Assembly (NCBI GenBank): GCA_016342495.1
Contig: JAEIOG010000001.1
Location: forward strand, 1-64,000
Direction: 5' to 3'
DNA from: Phycisphaerae bacterium
Lineage (GTDB): Bacteria; Planctomycetota; Phycisphaerae; Sedimentisphaerales; SM23-30
DNA: 64,000 nt
Shown here piece after piece: positions 32,422 through 41,117 of this stretch. Within the stretch, counting starts at the first letter, position 1; every line of letters begins with the position of its first letter. The notes beneath the pieces are model-generated. The model did no database searches. It saw only the letters and a program-made list of their open reading frames with translations, and was not told the DNA's origin. The translations under genes were made by a program, and so were the position numbers.

Positions 32422-33356
32422 TTTATCATCCTTCCGTCGGTATTATTAGCAGGCACTAATAAAGTCAAAGCACCTGGTTGCATTATGATATCCAAAGGGA
32501 GTTGTGGGCCCGGGTCGCCATCGATCTGACTATTGAGGGTGGCTGTGGATTCAATTTTAATTTTTGAGCATTGGTATCTGCTGGACATTTTGCTTTTACG
32601 GACAATACCTAAAACAGTAAGGGCAAACAGATATAATAATTGAAATACATTGCTACAACGAAAAATAACCAGATCGATTTTACCATCATCACATAAAGCA
32701 TTTTCAAATAATTTGAAGCCGCCACCATAGCGGGAGATATTTCCCAAGAATAAGATGGCGGGCTGGTCACAAATAAGATTATCATCGGCAGTTATCTTGA
32801 TGGCCGGGAACTTATAAGTAAAAAAAGTTTTAAGGGTAGGCCAGACATAATCCATTTTTTTAATGTGGCCTTTACGACTATTATCGAGAATATTAACGAC
32901 CTGGGAATCAATGCCCACGCCCCCTACCGAGAGAAAAATAGTTTTGTTAATTTGCACCATATCAATTTTTCTAATGCGGAAATTTTCAATAGCATCAAAG
33001 GCAACCTGGGGATCATCGGGGGAGCCGACTTCTCTGGCAAGAAGATTTTCAGTGCCTACCGGGAAAATAAAAATTGGAATATTTTTGTTATCGAGACACT
33101 GATATATACTTCTGACGGTGCCATCGCCACCGGCAGCAATAATCAGTTTGCAGCCATTGTGGAGATGGGTATCGATTTGAGCTTTAGTTTGCTCAATTGA
33201 GATCAGCTGTTCATGGCGGGTATTGTAACCGGCATTCTTGAGCAGTTGAGCCAGTTTGGCAACTTTATCACGATGTTCTTCGGGCCCAGAATTGGGGTTT
33301 TCGAGGATACATATATAACAATTTATTTTTTTCCATTCTGGTATTTCAGATTTCAT
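32418..33356 (-). CDS. Diacylglycerol kinase-like lipid kinase (YegS/DgkB family)
   Basis: A 312-residue cytoplasmic or membrane-associated lipid kinase. The N-terminal catalytic domain has NPNSGPEEHRDKVAKL, the glycine-rich GGDGT motif in IIAAGGDGTVRSI near residue 79, and FPVGTENLLAREVG. The C-domain includes FLSVGGVGIDSQVV and LFLGNISRYGGGFKLFENAL with DDGKIDLVIF, as in YegS. The length is normal. It heads the operon kinase-methyltransferase-regulator-sensor, with a MITE-like copy directly upstream. Confidence 0.88.
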   Translation of the reverse strand: MKSEIPEWKKINCYICILENPNSGPEEHRDKVAKLAQLLKNAGYNTRHEQLISIEQTKAQIDTHLHNGCKLIIAAGGDGTVRSIYQCLDNKNIPIFIFPVGTENLLAREVGSPDDPQVAFDAIENFRIRKIDMVQINKTIFLSVGGVGIDSQVVNILDNSRKGHIKKMDYVWPTLKTFFTYKFPAIKITADDNLICDQPAILFLGNISRYGGGFKLFENALCDDGKIDLVIFRCSNVFQLLYLFALTVLGIVRKSKMSSRYQCSKIKIESTATLNSQIDGDPGPQLPLDIIMQPGALTLLVPANNTDGRMIK

Positions 33357-33376
33357 TTATTAATAATATCTCATTT

Positions 33377-33526
33377 ACTCAAACTGACCAATTGTCAGTT
33401 TGAAAGTTAAAAGCTAACAGTTAAAAGTGAACAGTTGCAGTATTTACCTACGGTAAATGTTATTTTAAAAGCACTCAATTTTTTTTCTGGTATTATTTAT
33501 AAAAATAATACCCAATCAGTTTGAGT
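33377..33526 (+). repeat. MITE-like element, copy 2
   Basis: The 150-bp element starts ACTCAAACTGACC and ends CAGTTTGAGT, with the same internal stretch (GTTTGAAAGTTAAAA, CTAACAGTTAAAAGTG) as 24950-25063. Its right end touches the stop codon of the YejM-like gene, whose TAA occupies 33526-33528. Confidence 0.65.
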
Positions 33527-35424
33527 TATTTAGTGAATTTATTGGTTTTCAACATCATATCTAACACCTGAGCTTTTCGATTATCGAAAAACTCCTGAGT
33601 TGGAACTGGTTTATCATCTATGGTAGTAATATCCATACCAGCGACATTATAGCTTTTCAAGGAGAAAGTGGCTTTGTATTGATTGTCCATATAGCAAAGA
33701 CGACTCCAGCCAGCCATAACATAATAAGGCTGACTTTGGGTATCTTTAAGGATATTGCCACCGAGAGAATAATCTTCAATAGGGTTTTGGACACCCATCA
33801 GATCCAGGATAGCGCCGGGAATATCAAGATGGCAGGTGATACGCTGGACGCTACGGGCTTGTTGACCAGGTACATGCATAATCATAGGTGTGCGGGTCTG
33901 ATAGTCAGAATAAGTGGAATTATGGCCCCAACGGCCATTTTCCATAAATTCTTCACCATGATCGCCTACCATTATCACAATGGTTGAATCCAGTAGATTT
34001 TCATTTTTAAGATAATCGATGACACGACCCAATTGACTATCCAGATGATGGCAGGAATTAATATAACGATTTTTTATCAATTCGATGTCATTTTCCAGAT
34101 CGACTGTGGCATAATTAAAATCTTCCAGATAAGGCTGGCGGATCACAGATTCGGGAGGGAAATAATATCGAGCATGAGGAGATTCGTAAAACATAAAAGT
34201 CATAAAAGGCTTATTTTTATCTCGATTTTCGATAAAATTAAGCATTTCACCAGTAAATTCCTGATCCCGCTGCCAGCCTGCTGTGCCACTACCGAAGGCC
34301 TGGACCAAAAAATCTTCTGGTATGGAAGCAAAAATGGTCTGGTCAAATTCTGGATAACTAAAGCGGGCACTGGTAAACATTTTCATTTGATAGCCATCTT
34401 CAATGAGTCGCTGCATAATCAAAGGCTGAATTCGGTTTTTCAGGAAAGGGAACCAATAATTGCCATAGAGTCCATAAAACATGGAGAACATAGCCATCCG
34501 AGTACCGTTGCCGCCACTATAGTGGTGTTTGAAGTTGATAGATTCCTGGGCGAAATTCCAGGTATTTGGTGAGATTTCCGGGTCGAGCATATCCCATCGC
34601 CAAGATTCAGCGACGAGCCAGACGATATTGTATTTTTTATGATTGGGATCAACGTTAAGTTCTTTAAGAGGATATTGCACACTAGCGATATCTTTAATTT
34701 TAATTTCTTGACTCCGATCAGCAACAACACCAAATTTTTTGGCAATTGATTTGAAAGTAACAGGGAAATAAACCGGGAAAACCTGAGAAGCATTATAAAT
34801 TGAGGGATTAGGGTTGATTTCGCTGAGGCCATAACCGACAGTCTGAAAAGCAAAACATACCACATTGATAATTATAAGTGATTTAATAAAAGGTTTTTTG
34901 CTAAGGAAAAATAAAGGTAATTTTAATTTACCGGGATAATGAACCAAAAGGAGCAATAAACCATGAATTATCGGGAAACAAAGACAAATAAGGACAAAAA
35001 CAAAAGTAGTGCCAGCGGAGCTGCCCATAGATTCCAGACCACCGGGGGTAGTAATGAGATTCCAGATGAAACTGTTGAAATGGAAGCCATAATTGCCATA
35101 GATAAAGCTGTCAGCATAAAGCAAAATATTAGCAATAGAGAAAAAAGTCAGAGAGCTAATGTATTTGATTTTATTTTGGCTAAGGTGGCATTTTTGTAAA
35201 GTTGCAGAAATTGGAGGGATTTTTGCTAAAGCCATAACTATCAATGCAGGCACCAAGGCAATGAATAGATATAATGCGCCATAGGGAAGCCAAACAGCGA
35301 TGCTGAATATACTGGAATACAAACCGCCAAATCTGGCATATCTGAGCAAACCAAGCAAGTTAATTAGCAGAACAATATAGCCCAATATGACAAATAAATG
35401 GAATTTGTGATCTTTTGGTTTCAT
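33526..35424 (-). CDS. YejM-like (DUF3413) membrane protein with sulfatase-fold domain
   Basis: A 632-residue inner-membrane protein. Five hydrophobic helices occupy residues about 8-210 (FHLFVILGYIVLLINLLG through LIIINVVCFAFQTVG). The periplasmic sulfatase/LtaS-like part starts NIVWLVAESWRWDML near residue 270, with the nucleophile-region analogue HHYSGGNGTRMAMFSMFYG and the metal-site segments VGDHGEEFMENGRWGHNS near 480. This matches YejM/PbgA, which in enterobacteria senses lipopolysaccharide and controls LpxC, rather than soluble sulfatases. A Thr is present at the position used in LtaS. Role here inferred: outer-membrane lipid homeostasis or phosphoglycerol transfer. Confidence 0.85.
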   Translation of the reverse strand: MKPKDHKFHLFVILGYIVLLINLLGLLRYARFGGLYSSIFSIAVWLPYGALYLFIALVPALIVMALAKIPPISATLQKCHLSQNKIKYISSLTFFSIANILLYADSFIYGNYGFHFNSFIWNLITTPGGLESMGSSAGTTFVFVLICLCFPIIHGLLLLLVHYPGKLKLPLFFLSKKPFIKSLIIINVVCFAFQTVGYGLSEINPNPSIYNASQVFPVYFPVTFKSIAKKFGVVADRSQEIKIKDIASVQYPLKELNVDPNHKKYNIVWLVAESWRWDMLDPEISPNTWNFAQESINFKHHYSGGNGTRMAMFSMFYGLYGNYWFPFLKNRIQPLIMQRLIEDGYQMKMFTSARFSYPEFDQTIFASIPEDFLVQAFGSGTAGWQRDQEFTGEMLNFIENRDKNKPFMTFMFYESPHARYYFPPESVIRQPYLEDFNYATVDLENDIELIKNRYINSCHHLDSQLGRVIDYLKNENLLDSTIVIMVGDHGEEFMENGRWGHNSTYSDYQTRTPMIMHVPGQQARSVQRITCHLDIPGAILDLMGVQNPIEDYSLGGNILKDTQSQPYYVMAGWSRLCYMDNQYKATFSLKSYNVAGMDITTIDDKPVPTQEFFDNRKAQVLDMMLKTNKFTK

Positions 35425-35759
35425 ATTATAATTATATCCTTATTAGGATTATCATTACCCTTATCGCAACAAAGTAAAATCATATTAGCAGTGTTTGAGC
35501 TTCATTTTAAAACTGAGAAGCTCATAATATGGGATTTTTCTGTATATTAATTTTTATTGCATATTTGCCATATGCGCTATAATGCGTGGGCTATTATGCA
35601 TGGTATGTTTTTTGAATTCAGCTGGCCAAAATCAATATTTATTTACGATTATCAGGGTAAATATGTGCTATTTGGAGATTTTACTCTGGATTTATCGCAA
35701 AATCCAGAGTAAAAGTTTTTTAATAAATGGCGTTTTAGTGTAGATTTAGGGGGGGATGG
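35425..35759. other. AT-rich spacer with strong hairpin
   Basis: About 335 bases between two minus-strand genes, holding the hairpin at 35679-35714 and the presumptive promoter of the YejM-like gene. No gene seen. Confidence 0.5.
35679..35714. terminator. Long perfect hairpin, probable terminator of the PepSY gene
   Basis: A perfect 15-bp stem TTTTACTCTGGATTT/AAATCCAGAGTAAAA with a 6-base loop. It lies downstream of the PepSY-like gene in its direction, though the best T run (GTTTTTT) follows on the plus strand. Confidence 0.6.
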
Positions 35760-35834
35760 TTAGTCGTTGTCGTGTTCATCTTCGTCGTTATCGTCAGCAT
35801 CATTATCCTGGTCATTATTGTCGTCCTGGGAGAT
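35760..35834 (-). other. In-frame acidic extension after the PepSY stop codon
   Basis: Directly after the TAA at 35835-35837, the same frame continues for 24 codons before a second TAA at 35760-35762. The translation is almost only Asp, Asn and Glu (ISQDDNNDQDND, then ADDNDEDEHDND). This looks like the former C-terminal tail of the protein. Confidence 0.6.
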
Positions 35835-36365
35835 TTATTTTTCCAGTATATTGCCATCAGCATCGAATTTTATGACCATATCTTTGCCATCGATTTCAAG
35901 TTCTACTTCATAGGCAATTGCAGGTGTCTGAAGTTTTTCCAATTTAATGACATAATATTCAGTTTCTTGCTTAGCTTCTTCGATTTCGTCAACAGTTCCA
36001 AGAGCAGCGATTGCATCTTTGACAGCCTGAGGGAGTTTATCGGTGTCGATTTCGGTTTCTTTTTCGATTAAATTGCCATCAGGAGTAATAGTAAGTTCCA
36101 TTTCAGCTGTATCGCTTTCGACTTCTACTTCAAAAACTTTAATACCTTCAGTTTCGCATTCGGAATCTTCAATCACGCCATCAGGGCAAATTTCATTGAC
36201 GGCATCCAGAACAGCTTGTGGCAATTGAACGTTATTGTCTTGATGGCCACCTTCTTTACCTTCGTTGTCATTTTTCCTTTGCTGTTTACCCGCATAAGCG
36301 GTAAGTCCAACAGCAGCACACAAAACAAAGAGGATAACCAGCATTTTTGATTTGTTCGATTTCAT
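35835..36365 (-). CDS. Secreted PepSY-like domain protein
   Basis: A 176-residue exported protein. I use the ATG ending at 36365 (MKSNKSKMLV) since GGAG is 7 bases upstream. The signal peptide is MLVILFVLCAAVGLTAYA. Two PepSY-like repeats follow: residues about 45-100 (LPQAVLDAVNEICP, FEVEVESDTAEMELTITPDG) and 107-176 (LPQAVKDAIAAL, YVIKLEK, YEVELEIDGKDMVIKFDADG). Such proteins are small periplasmic inhibitors or binders of unknown target, often very acidic like this one. An in-frame acidic tail follows the stop codon. Confidence 0.8.
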   Translation of the reverse strand: MKSNKSKMLVILFVLCAAVGLTAYAGKQQRKNDNEGKEGGHQDNNVQLPQAVLDAVNEICPDGVIEDSECETEGIKVFEVEVESDTAEMELTITPDGNLIEKETEIDTDKLPQAVKDAIAALGTVDEIEEAKQETEYYVIKLEKLQTPAIAYEVELEIDGKDMVIKFDADGNILEK

Positions 36366-36675
36366 AATAGTCTCCATAAAAAACAATTAATATTACGCAA
36401 TTTACTCCATTTCAATTTCTGAACAAGGAAAACAGCGATGTTACTTCTGGATTATACCTAGCAAACCTTAAGGGAAACTGAAAATATTAATATTTCTCAA
36501 AAACATTTTGAATTTTGTGATATTTTTTGCAGAAATAATATTTATGCCTTCAAAACCATGTCGCTAGCGTTCCATTGCCCGGTAGGCTACAACATGGCAA
36601 TAGAAGGTTTTAATTGACCCTTAAATAAAATTGGACTATATTATAAACCTACTTAGTGATAGAAAGGTCCTGATT
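36366..36675. other. Intergenic spacer between PepSY gene and menA
   Basis: About 310 bases between divergent genes. AT-rich; contains a GC-richer palindromic stretch near 36575-36600 (ATTGCCCGGTAGGC). No gene or RNA recognised. Confidence 0.4.
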
Positions 36676-37554
36676 TTGCAACTGAGAAAATGGATAATAG
36701 CGGCAAGGCCGAAGACTCTTTGGGCAGCGGTGGTACCTGTGACGATAGGACTTGTACTGACAAAGAGTAATGGTAATTTGCATATATTATCAGCAATAGT
36801 AACATTGTTAAGTGCCATTTTTATCCAGATTGGCACAAATTACACCAATGACTTTTGCGACTTTATCAAAGGTTCCGACCGGGGAGACCGCAAGGGGCCA
36901 ACGCGAATAACAGCTTCGGGGGGAGCATCACCAAAGCAGGTGGCTATTGCGGCGATTGGAACTTTTGGGCTGGCCTGTATTTGTGGATTGTATCTTATTT
37001 ATCGAGGGGGTTGGCCAATACTAGCGATAGGACTAGCTTCGATTATAGCTGGGATTTTGTATACAGCCGGGCCAAAGCCTTTGGGGTATATTGGACTAGG
37101 TGATATATTTGTATTGATATTTTTTGGGCCAGTTGCGGTAGCGGGGACATATTGGGTGCAATGCCTAGAATTTTCTTATGAATCAATTATTATAGGATTG
37201 GGGGCAGGGTTAATTTCGGTTGCTATTTTGGTAGTTAATAATCTGCGGGATGTTGAACAGGATCGTATAAGCCATAAAGGGACGCTGGTGGTAAAACTGG
37301 GGACGATCTTTGGCAAGATTGAATATGTAGCTTGTATATCAGGGGGATTTATGGTGCCGGCGATTTATGCATTGGTGACGGGAACACATAAGGAAGCATT
37401 ATTTATGCCATTGGCAGCGGTTGTGGCTTTGCCGGTAATTAGAGTGGTTCTAAAAGATGGAGCCAACGGTGAAAAAATGAATAAAGCTTTGGCTGATACG
37501 GGGAAGTTATTGGTTTGGTTTGGGGGTGTATTTGCAGTTTTGTGGCTGTGGTAG
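36676..37554 (+). CDS. menA: 1,4-dihydroxy-2-naphthoate polyprenyltransferase (MenA, UbiA family)
   Basis: An integral membrane prenyltransferase that attaches the isoprenoid chain in menaquinone synthesis. I start at the TTG at 36676, which has AGAAAGG 8 bases upstream and gives the family-typical start of LRKWIIAARPKTL; an upstream TTG at 36631 would add 15 residues. The first Asp-rich motif is NYTNDFCDFIKGSDRGDRKGP, the second NNLRDVEQDRISHKGTL. About eight hydrophobic helices are visible, and the length is normal. The rest of the men pathway is outside the window, so the organism is likely to respire with menaquinone. Confidence 0.88.
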   Translation: MQLRKWIIAARPKTLWAAVVPVTIGLVLTKSNGNLHILSAIVTLLSAIFIQIGTNYTNDFCDFIKGSDRGDRKGPTRITASGGASPKQVAIAAIGTFGLACICGLYLIYRGGWPILAIGLASIIAGILYTAGPKPLGYIGLGDIFVLIFFGPVAVAGTYWVQCLEFSYESIIIGLGAGLISVAILVVNNLRDVEQDRISHKGTLVVKLGTIFGKIEYVACISGGFMVPAIYALVTGTHKEALFMPLAAVVALPVIRVVLKDGANGEKMNKALADTGKLLVWFGGVFAVLWLW

Positions 37555-37590
37555 GGCCACATGTGAATAAGATTATTTAGTGGCTGGGTG

Positions 37591-37644
37591 AAAATATAAG
37601 AATAGGACACGGATTTTGACAAATCGGGCGGATAAATACGGATT
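37591..37644 (+). repeat. Dispersed TACGGATT-type repeat, copy C
   Basis: AAAATATAAGAATAGGACAC then GGATTTTGAC...GCGGATAAATACGGATTT. It shares AAAATATAAGAATAG with 6622-6636 and the GGATT words with 8856-8895. Confidence 0.5.
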
Positions 37645-37693
37645 TGATTGGTCAAGAGTTAACAATTATTTAAATGGTTTGTGGGTTTTTTAG

Positions 37694-37805
37694 CTGGCAG
37701 AGCCACCTTGCATATATTAAGGGAACCTCTTAAAATCCGATTTCTACTGCGAACGAATCTTTTGCCCGCTGGACTGCCGAACAAAAAACCGCGAATATCT
37801 ACAAC
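37694..37805 (+). repeat. Composite of two repeat families
   Basis: Starts with the hairpin CTGGC-AGA-GCCA, then TATATTAAGGGAACCTCTTA and GACTGCCGAACAAAAAACCG, CGAATATCTACAA. The second part matches 23663-23770 over about 100 bases; the first part matches the second hairpin at 16540-16552. Confidence 0.55.
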
Positions 37806-37891
37806 CTTAACTTATAGGCAGATAAAACGGAATAACTCAATTGTTATGAGTATAGAATTGATTATCACAGATCAAGCCAGTTTTTTTATGG

Positions 37892-39316
37892 CTAGCCGAA
37901 GAGGGTTAGTGAGGTGGTCTTTTCGATTTTTATGTTTTTGAGGGTGCCAATCATTTCTTTGGTGCCATCGAAGACTACAATATGATCTCCCTGGGTGCGA
38001 CCAGTGAGTTGGATATGGTTACTGTCGGCGGTTTCGTTTTGTTTCGTTTTTTTACTGGGGCCTTCAACTAAGACTTCGACGGTTTTGCCAATGAAATTCT
38101 GATTATATTCGGCGGCAATTTCATTTTGCAGGTCGAGGATTTCTTTGAGGCGACGTTTTTTGATTTCCATTGGCACATTATCTTCAAATTTATCATAAGC
38201 TTTGGTGCCGGGACGTGGGGAATAAAAGAAAGCAAAAATATTTTTATAGCGTACCCTTTTGATAAGATCAAGAGTTTGCTGTTGGTCCTGTTCGGTTTCG
38301 CCACAATAACCTGCAATAAAATCCCCAGCAATAGCGATATCGGGGACTATCTCACGGGCTTTTTCGATTATTTCATCATATCTACCAATGGTATAATGGC
38401 GGTTCATCGCTTTAAGCATTTTGCCTGAGCCAGTCTGGGCTGGCATGTGCAAATAAGAGCAAACCTTGGGCATTGCAGCCATCATTTCGAAGATGCGATA
38501 GTCAAAATCACGTGGATAGCTGGTAACAAAACGGATACGCTGCACCGAGTCAATTTCATTTACTCTTTCGATCACATCGGCAAGATTAAGGGTTTTACCC
38601 TTTTCAATATATTTGTAGGAATTAACAGCCTGCCCCAAAAGGATTATTTCCTTGATTCCATCATCAGCTAAACGCTTACATTCATCAACGATATTTTCGA
38701 TAGGACGATAGTATTCGCGGCCTCGAACATAAGGTACGATGCAGTAATGGCAGAAATTATTGCAACCTTTCATGACGCGCACATAAGCCATAAATGGATG
38801 ATCAAAATCGCGATGAGTTCGAGTAGAATCGAGCTGTTCCATTAGTTCCTGCTGTTCAGGATTATTTAATGAAACGATTCTCTGAGGGTTAGCTTTCTTT
38901 TTTCGGCGACCTTCGGACTGGGGGGCAAGTTTCTGGTGCTCATCTTCAAGGCTGGCAACAGCGTTTTGGATCAGATCAGATAATTCATGCAACTGGCCCG
39001 GGCCACAAACGACGGCAACCTGGGGATTTTCATCGAGGAGCTGTTGGCCCATGCGTTGAGCCATACAGCCGATGATTGCAATAATAACATCACGGTGCTG
39101 TTGATAGCGTTTTTTGAACTGGTTAACCTTGGTAAGGACCTTATCTTCGGCATGCTGCCTGACTGAACAGGTGTTAAAAATAATCACACCAGCGTCATCA
39201 GGGTTTTCGATGCGGTCAAAGCCATCATCACTAAGCTGAGCGATTACCAAGTCAGAATCCAGCTTATTCATCTGGCAACCCATAGTTTCGATATAAAATT
39301 TGTTTTTGATTTTCAT
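37892..39316 (-). CDS. miaB: tRNA-2-methylthio-N6-dimethylallyladenosine synthase MiaB
   Basis: A 474-residue radical SAM methylthiotransferase that adds a methylthio group to i6A37 of tRNAs. I start at the ATG ending at 39316 (MKIKNKFYIET); the open frame begins five codons earlier at a TTG. The N-terminal UPF0004 domain has its three cysteines in TMGCQMN, FNTCSVRQ and IIGCMAQR. The radical SAM motif is GCNNFCHYCIVPYVRG near residue 186. A TRAM domain ends the protein (GKTVEVLVEG, LTGRTQGDHIVVFDG). A charged insertion of Lys, Arg and Gln near residues 130-165 is a local oddity. Stands alone before nrdR. Confidence 0.93.
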   Translation of the reverse strand: MKIKNKFYIETMGCQMNKLDSDLVIAQLSDDGFDRIENPDDAGVIIFNTCSVRQHAEDKVLTKVNQFKKRYQQHRDVIIAIIGCMAQRMGQQLLDENPQVAVVCGPGQLHELSDLIQNAVASLEDEHQKLAPQSEGRRKKKANPQRIVSLNNPEQQELMEQLDSTRTHRDFDHPFMAYVRVMKGCNNFCHYCIVPYVRGREYYRPIENIVDECKRLADDGIKEIILLGQAVNSYKYIEKGKTLNLADVIERVNEIDSVQRIRFVTSYPRDFDYRIFEMMAAMPKVCSYLHMPAQTGSGKMLKAMNRHYTIGRYDEIIEKAREIVPDIAIAGDFIAGYCGETEQDQQQTLDLIKRVRYKNIFAFFYSPRPGTKAYDKFEDNVPMEIKKRRLKEILDLQNEIAAEYNQNFIGKTVEVLVEGPSKKTKQNETADSNHIQLTGRTQGDHIVVFDGTKEMIGTLKNIKIEKTTSLTLFG

Positions 39317-39381
39317 AGTTATATTAAGCAAGAAAGTTGTAATATAGTAAAGCGAGTAGGGATATAAATGTTAAGACCTGA

Positions 39382-39873
39382 TTATTCTTCAAAAAGTTCA
39401 GGCAGATTTTCGCTCAAATCTGGTTTTAATGCCTGATGAGCCTCTTCGATGAACTGGTCAACCTGTTGGAATTCAAGATAAATGCTGGCAAATCTAATAT
39501 AAGCAACTTTATCTAGTTTTTTAAGTCTCGAAAGAGTTAATCGCCCTATCAAGCGACTATCGACTTCCTGGCCAGCCTGGCTGAGTACATCTTCTTCAAC
39601 ACATTCGGCTAATTCATTAATCTGCTGAATTGAGACAGGTCTTTTATAACAGGCTTTGCGAACACCTTCGATAATACTTGTACGTTCAAAGGGTACGCGT
39701 GAACCATCTTTTTTCACGACAGAAAGCTTTATGACTTCTTCAAGTCTTTCATAAGTAGTAAAACGTTTATCGCATTTGAGACATTGGCGACGTCGTCTAA
39801 TAACGCGGCCTTGTTCACCAGCACGCGAATCGACTACTTTATCATCATCAGCTTTGCAATACGGGCATCGCAC
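39382..39873 (-). CDS. nrdR: Transcriptional repressor NrdR
   Basis: A 163-residue repressor of ribonucleotide reductase genes that senses ATP/dATP. The zinc ribbon is at the N-terminus (MRCPYCKADDDKVVDSRAG, then CLKCDKRFTTYERLE), followed by the ATP-cone (VVKKDGSRVPFERTSIIEGV) with YIRFASIYLEFQQVDQFIEE near residue 125. Length normal. It lies upstream of miaB on the same strand with 65 bases between. No ribonucleotide reductase genes are in the window, so its targets lie elsewhere. Confidence 0.95.
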   Translation of the reverse strand: MRCPYCKADDDKVVDSRAGEQGRVIRRRRQCLKCDKRFTTYERLEEVIKLSVVKKDGSRVPFERTSIIEGVRKACYKRPVSIQQINELAECVEEDVLSQAGQEVDSRLIGRLTLSRLKKLDKVAYIRFASIYLEFQQVDQFIEEAHQALKPDLSENLPELFEE

Positions 39874-40313
39874 AATAAAAATCCTTGGTTAATAAAAGTC
39901 CAGTCCAACAATCTGTAGAGACATACATTTAATATCATACAACATATGGAGTGTCAAGCTGAATCCCAAGTTATAGGACAATATAGACAGGGAAATGCAG
40001 GGAAAAACATGAATAAATGAGTTTTTTTAATACATTACAACTGTTTTTTTTGCAAAAAAAGATATAGACGTTATAATAATTACAATTGATACAAACCATA
40101 CATTCTGAAAAAGTTTTACCTGTAGAAATCGCGACGATTGCTGTTTTCCGAGGCTGTTTTTTCATAACTCAATGGTACTGGCAAAAAATATAGGAAAATT
40201 GTAATGGGCAATGACCGCCTATCCGATTATTAACATATAGTTACCCTGATATTGCCGGGCTTAATGTTAGCTGCGGTTGAATAGCCAAGGGTATTTTAAA
40301 ATGCGAGGCATAA
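39874..40313. other. Intergenic, divergent nrdR and STAS operon
   Basis: About 440 bases without a gene that I accept. AT-rich, with A/T homopolymer runs near 40022-40065 and inverted repeats near 40045-40070 that could hold promoters. A minus-strand open frame at 39971-40165 is rejected. Confidence 0.4.
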
Positions 40314-40667
40314 ATGATACATGGACCTAATATTGAAATAGTGAGACAAAATGACGTTAATGTCGTCAATCTGCTCAATGAAGAAATTCTGGATGAAGCA
40401 ATAATAGCCGAAATCACAGATTCACTCTTTGCATTTGTCGTGGAAAACCCAGCAGCCAATATTCTGCTTAATTTTTCCAAGGTCAAACACCTAAGCTCAA
40501 GTGCTCTGGGGATGTTGATTCGTCTTAACAAACACATTAGTGAAACCAAAGGCAACCTGAAACTTTGCAGTATTGCCCCATCATTATTAGAGATTTTTGT
40601 TATAACCAGACTCAATAATGTTTTTGAAATCTACGAACAACAAACAGAAGCTTTAACCAGCTTCTAA
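40314..40667 (+). CDS. STAS-domain anti-sigma factor antagonist
   Basis: A 117-residue protein of the SpoIIAA/RsbV type, which frees a regulator by binding an anti-sigma kinase when dephosphorylated. The STAS core is NILLNFSKVKHLSSSALGML; the Ser before SALG lies at the usual phosphosite, though the Asp before it in SpoIIAA is replaced by Ser. A GAGG motif is 6 bases before the start. It opens a three-gene switch with an RsbW-like kinase and a second STAS protein, so it most likely controls a partner by phosphorylation. Confidence 0.85.
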   Translation: MIHGPNIEIVRQNDVNVVNLLNEEILDEAIIAEITDSLFAFVVENPAANILLNFSKVKHLSSSALGMLIRLNKHISETKGNLKLCSIAPSLLEIFVITRLNNVFEIYEQQTEALTSF

Positions 40668-40694
40668 AATCACCATTTTCCTGAAAAGAAGATT

Positions 40695-41117
40695 ATGGCT
40701 ACTAATTTTTTTGCAGAAATTCAAATACCCAGCGACTACCAGCAAGCCAAAAAGGTCGAAGATGACATTCTTCATGCAGCTATGCATTTTGATTATCCTG
40801 ATCAGGACATATTTGCTATCCGGCTATGCCTGGAAGAAGCATTAACCAATGCGATCCGGCATGGCAATGGGATGGATGACAACAAAAAAGTTGATATACG
40901 GTATTATGTAGACAGCAAAAGAGTAGAAATAGACATAATTGACCAGGGTAATGGTTTCAAGCTTGAGGATGTGCCCGATCCGCGGGAAATGGATAATATC
41001 GATCAGCCCAACGGTCGCGGTATTTTGTTAATGAAATCCTATTTGAATGTCATTGAATATAATAAAAAAGGCAATGGTATCCATATGGTTAAATATAAAG
41101 ATAAAGCAGTTGAATAA
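40695..41117 (+). CDS. RsbW/SpoIIAB-like anti-sigma kinase (GHKL ATPase)
   Basis: A 140-residue serine kinase and anti-sigma factor of the HATPase_c_2 type. The N box is LCLEEALTNAIRHGNG near residue 56, the G1 box IIDQGNGFKLEDVPDP, and the G2 region NGRGILLMKSYLNVIEY. There is no extra sensor domain. It ends with the TAATG that starts the second STAS gene, so the two are translationally coupled. The target sigma factor or other partner is not in this window. Confidence 0.88.
   Translation: MATNFFAEIQIPSDYQQAKKVEDDILHAAMHFDYPDQDIFAIRLCLEEALTNAIRHGNGMDDNKKVDIRYYVDSKRVEIDIIDQGNGFKLEDVPDPREMDNIDQPNGRGILLMKSYLNVIEYNKKGNGIHMVKYKDKAVE

Larger units (their letters stand above)
37555..37891. other. 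Repeat-rich intergenic region
   Basis: Between convergent menA and miaB, about 337 bases made up mostly of dispersed repeats: a TACGGATT copy (37591-37644), a CTGGC hairpin (37694-37705) and a TTAAGGG...CCGCGAATAT element (37718-37805). No gene. Confidence 0.6.

Noticed and set aside
35772-36071. Plus-strand frame opposite the PepSY gene
   Set aside because: Its hydrophobic composition mirrors the acidic antisense strand; the PepSY reading has a signal peptide and domain match.
39971-40165. 64-codon open frame on minus upstream of the STAS operon
   Set aside because: Low-complexity, Cys-rich and AT-driven, with no ribosome-binding site; more likely noncoding spacer.
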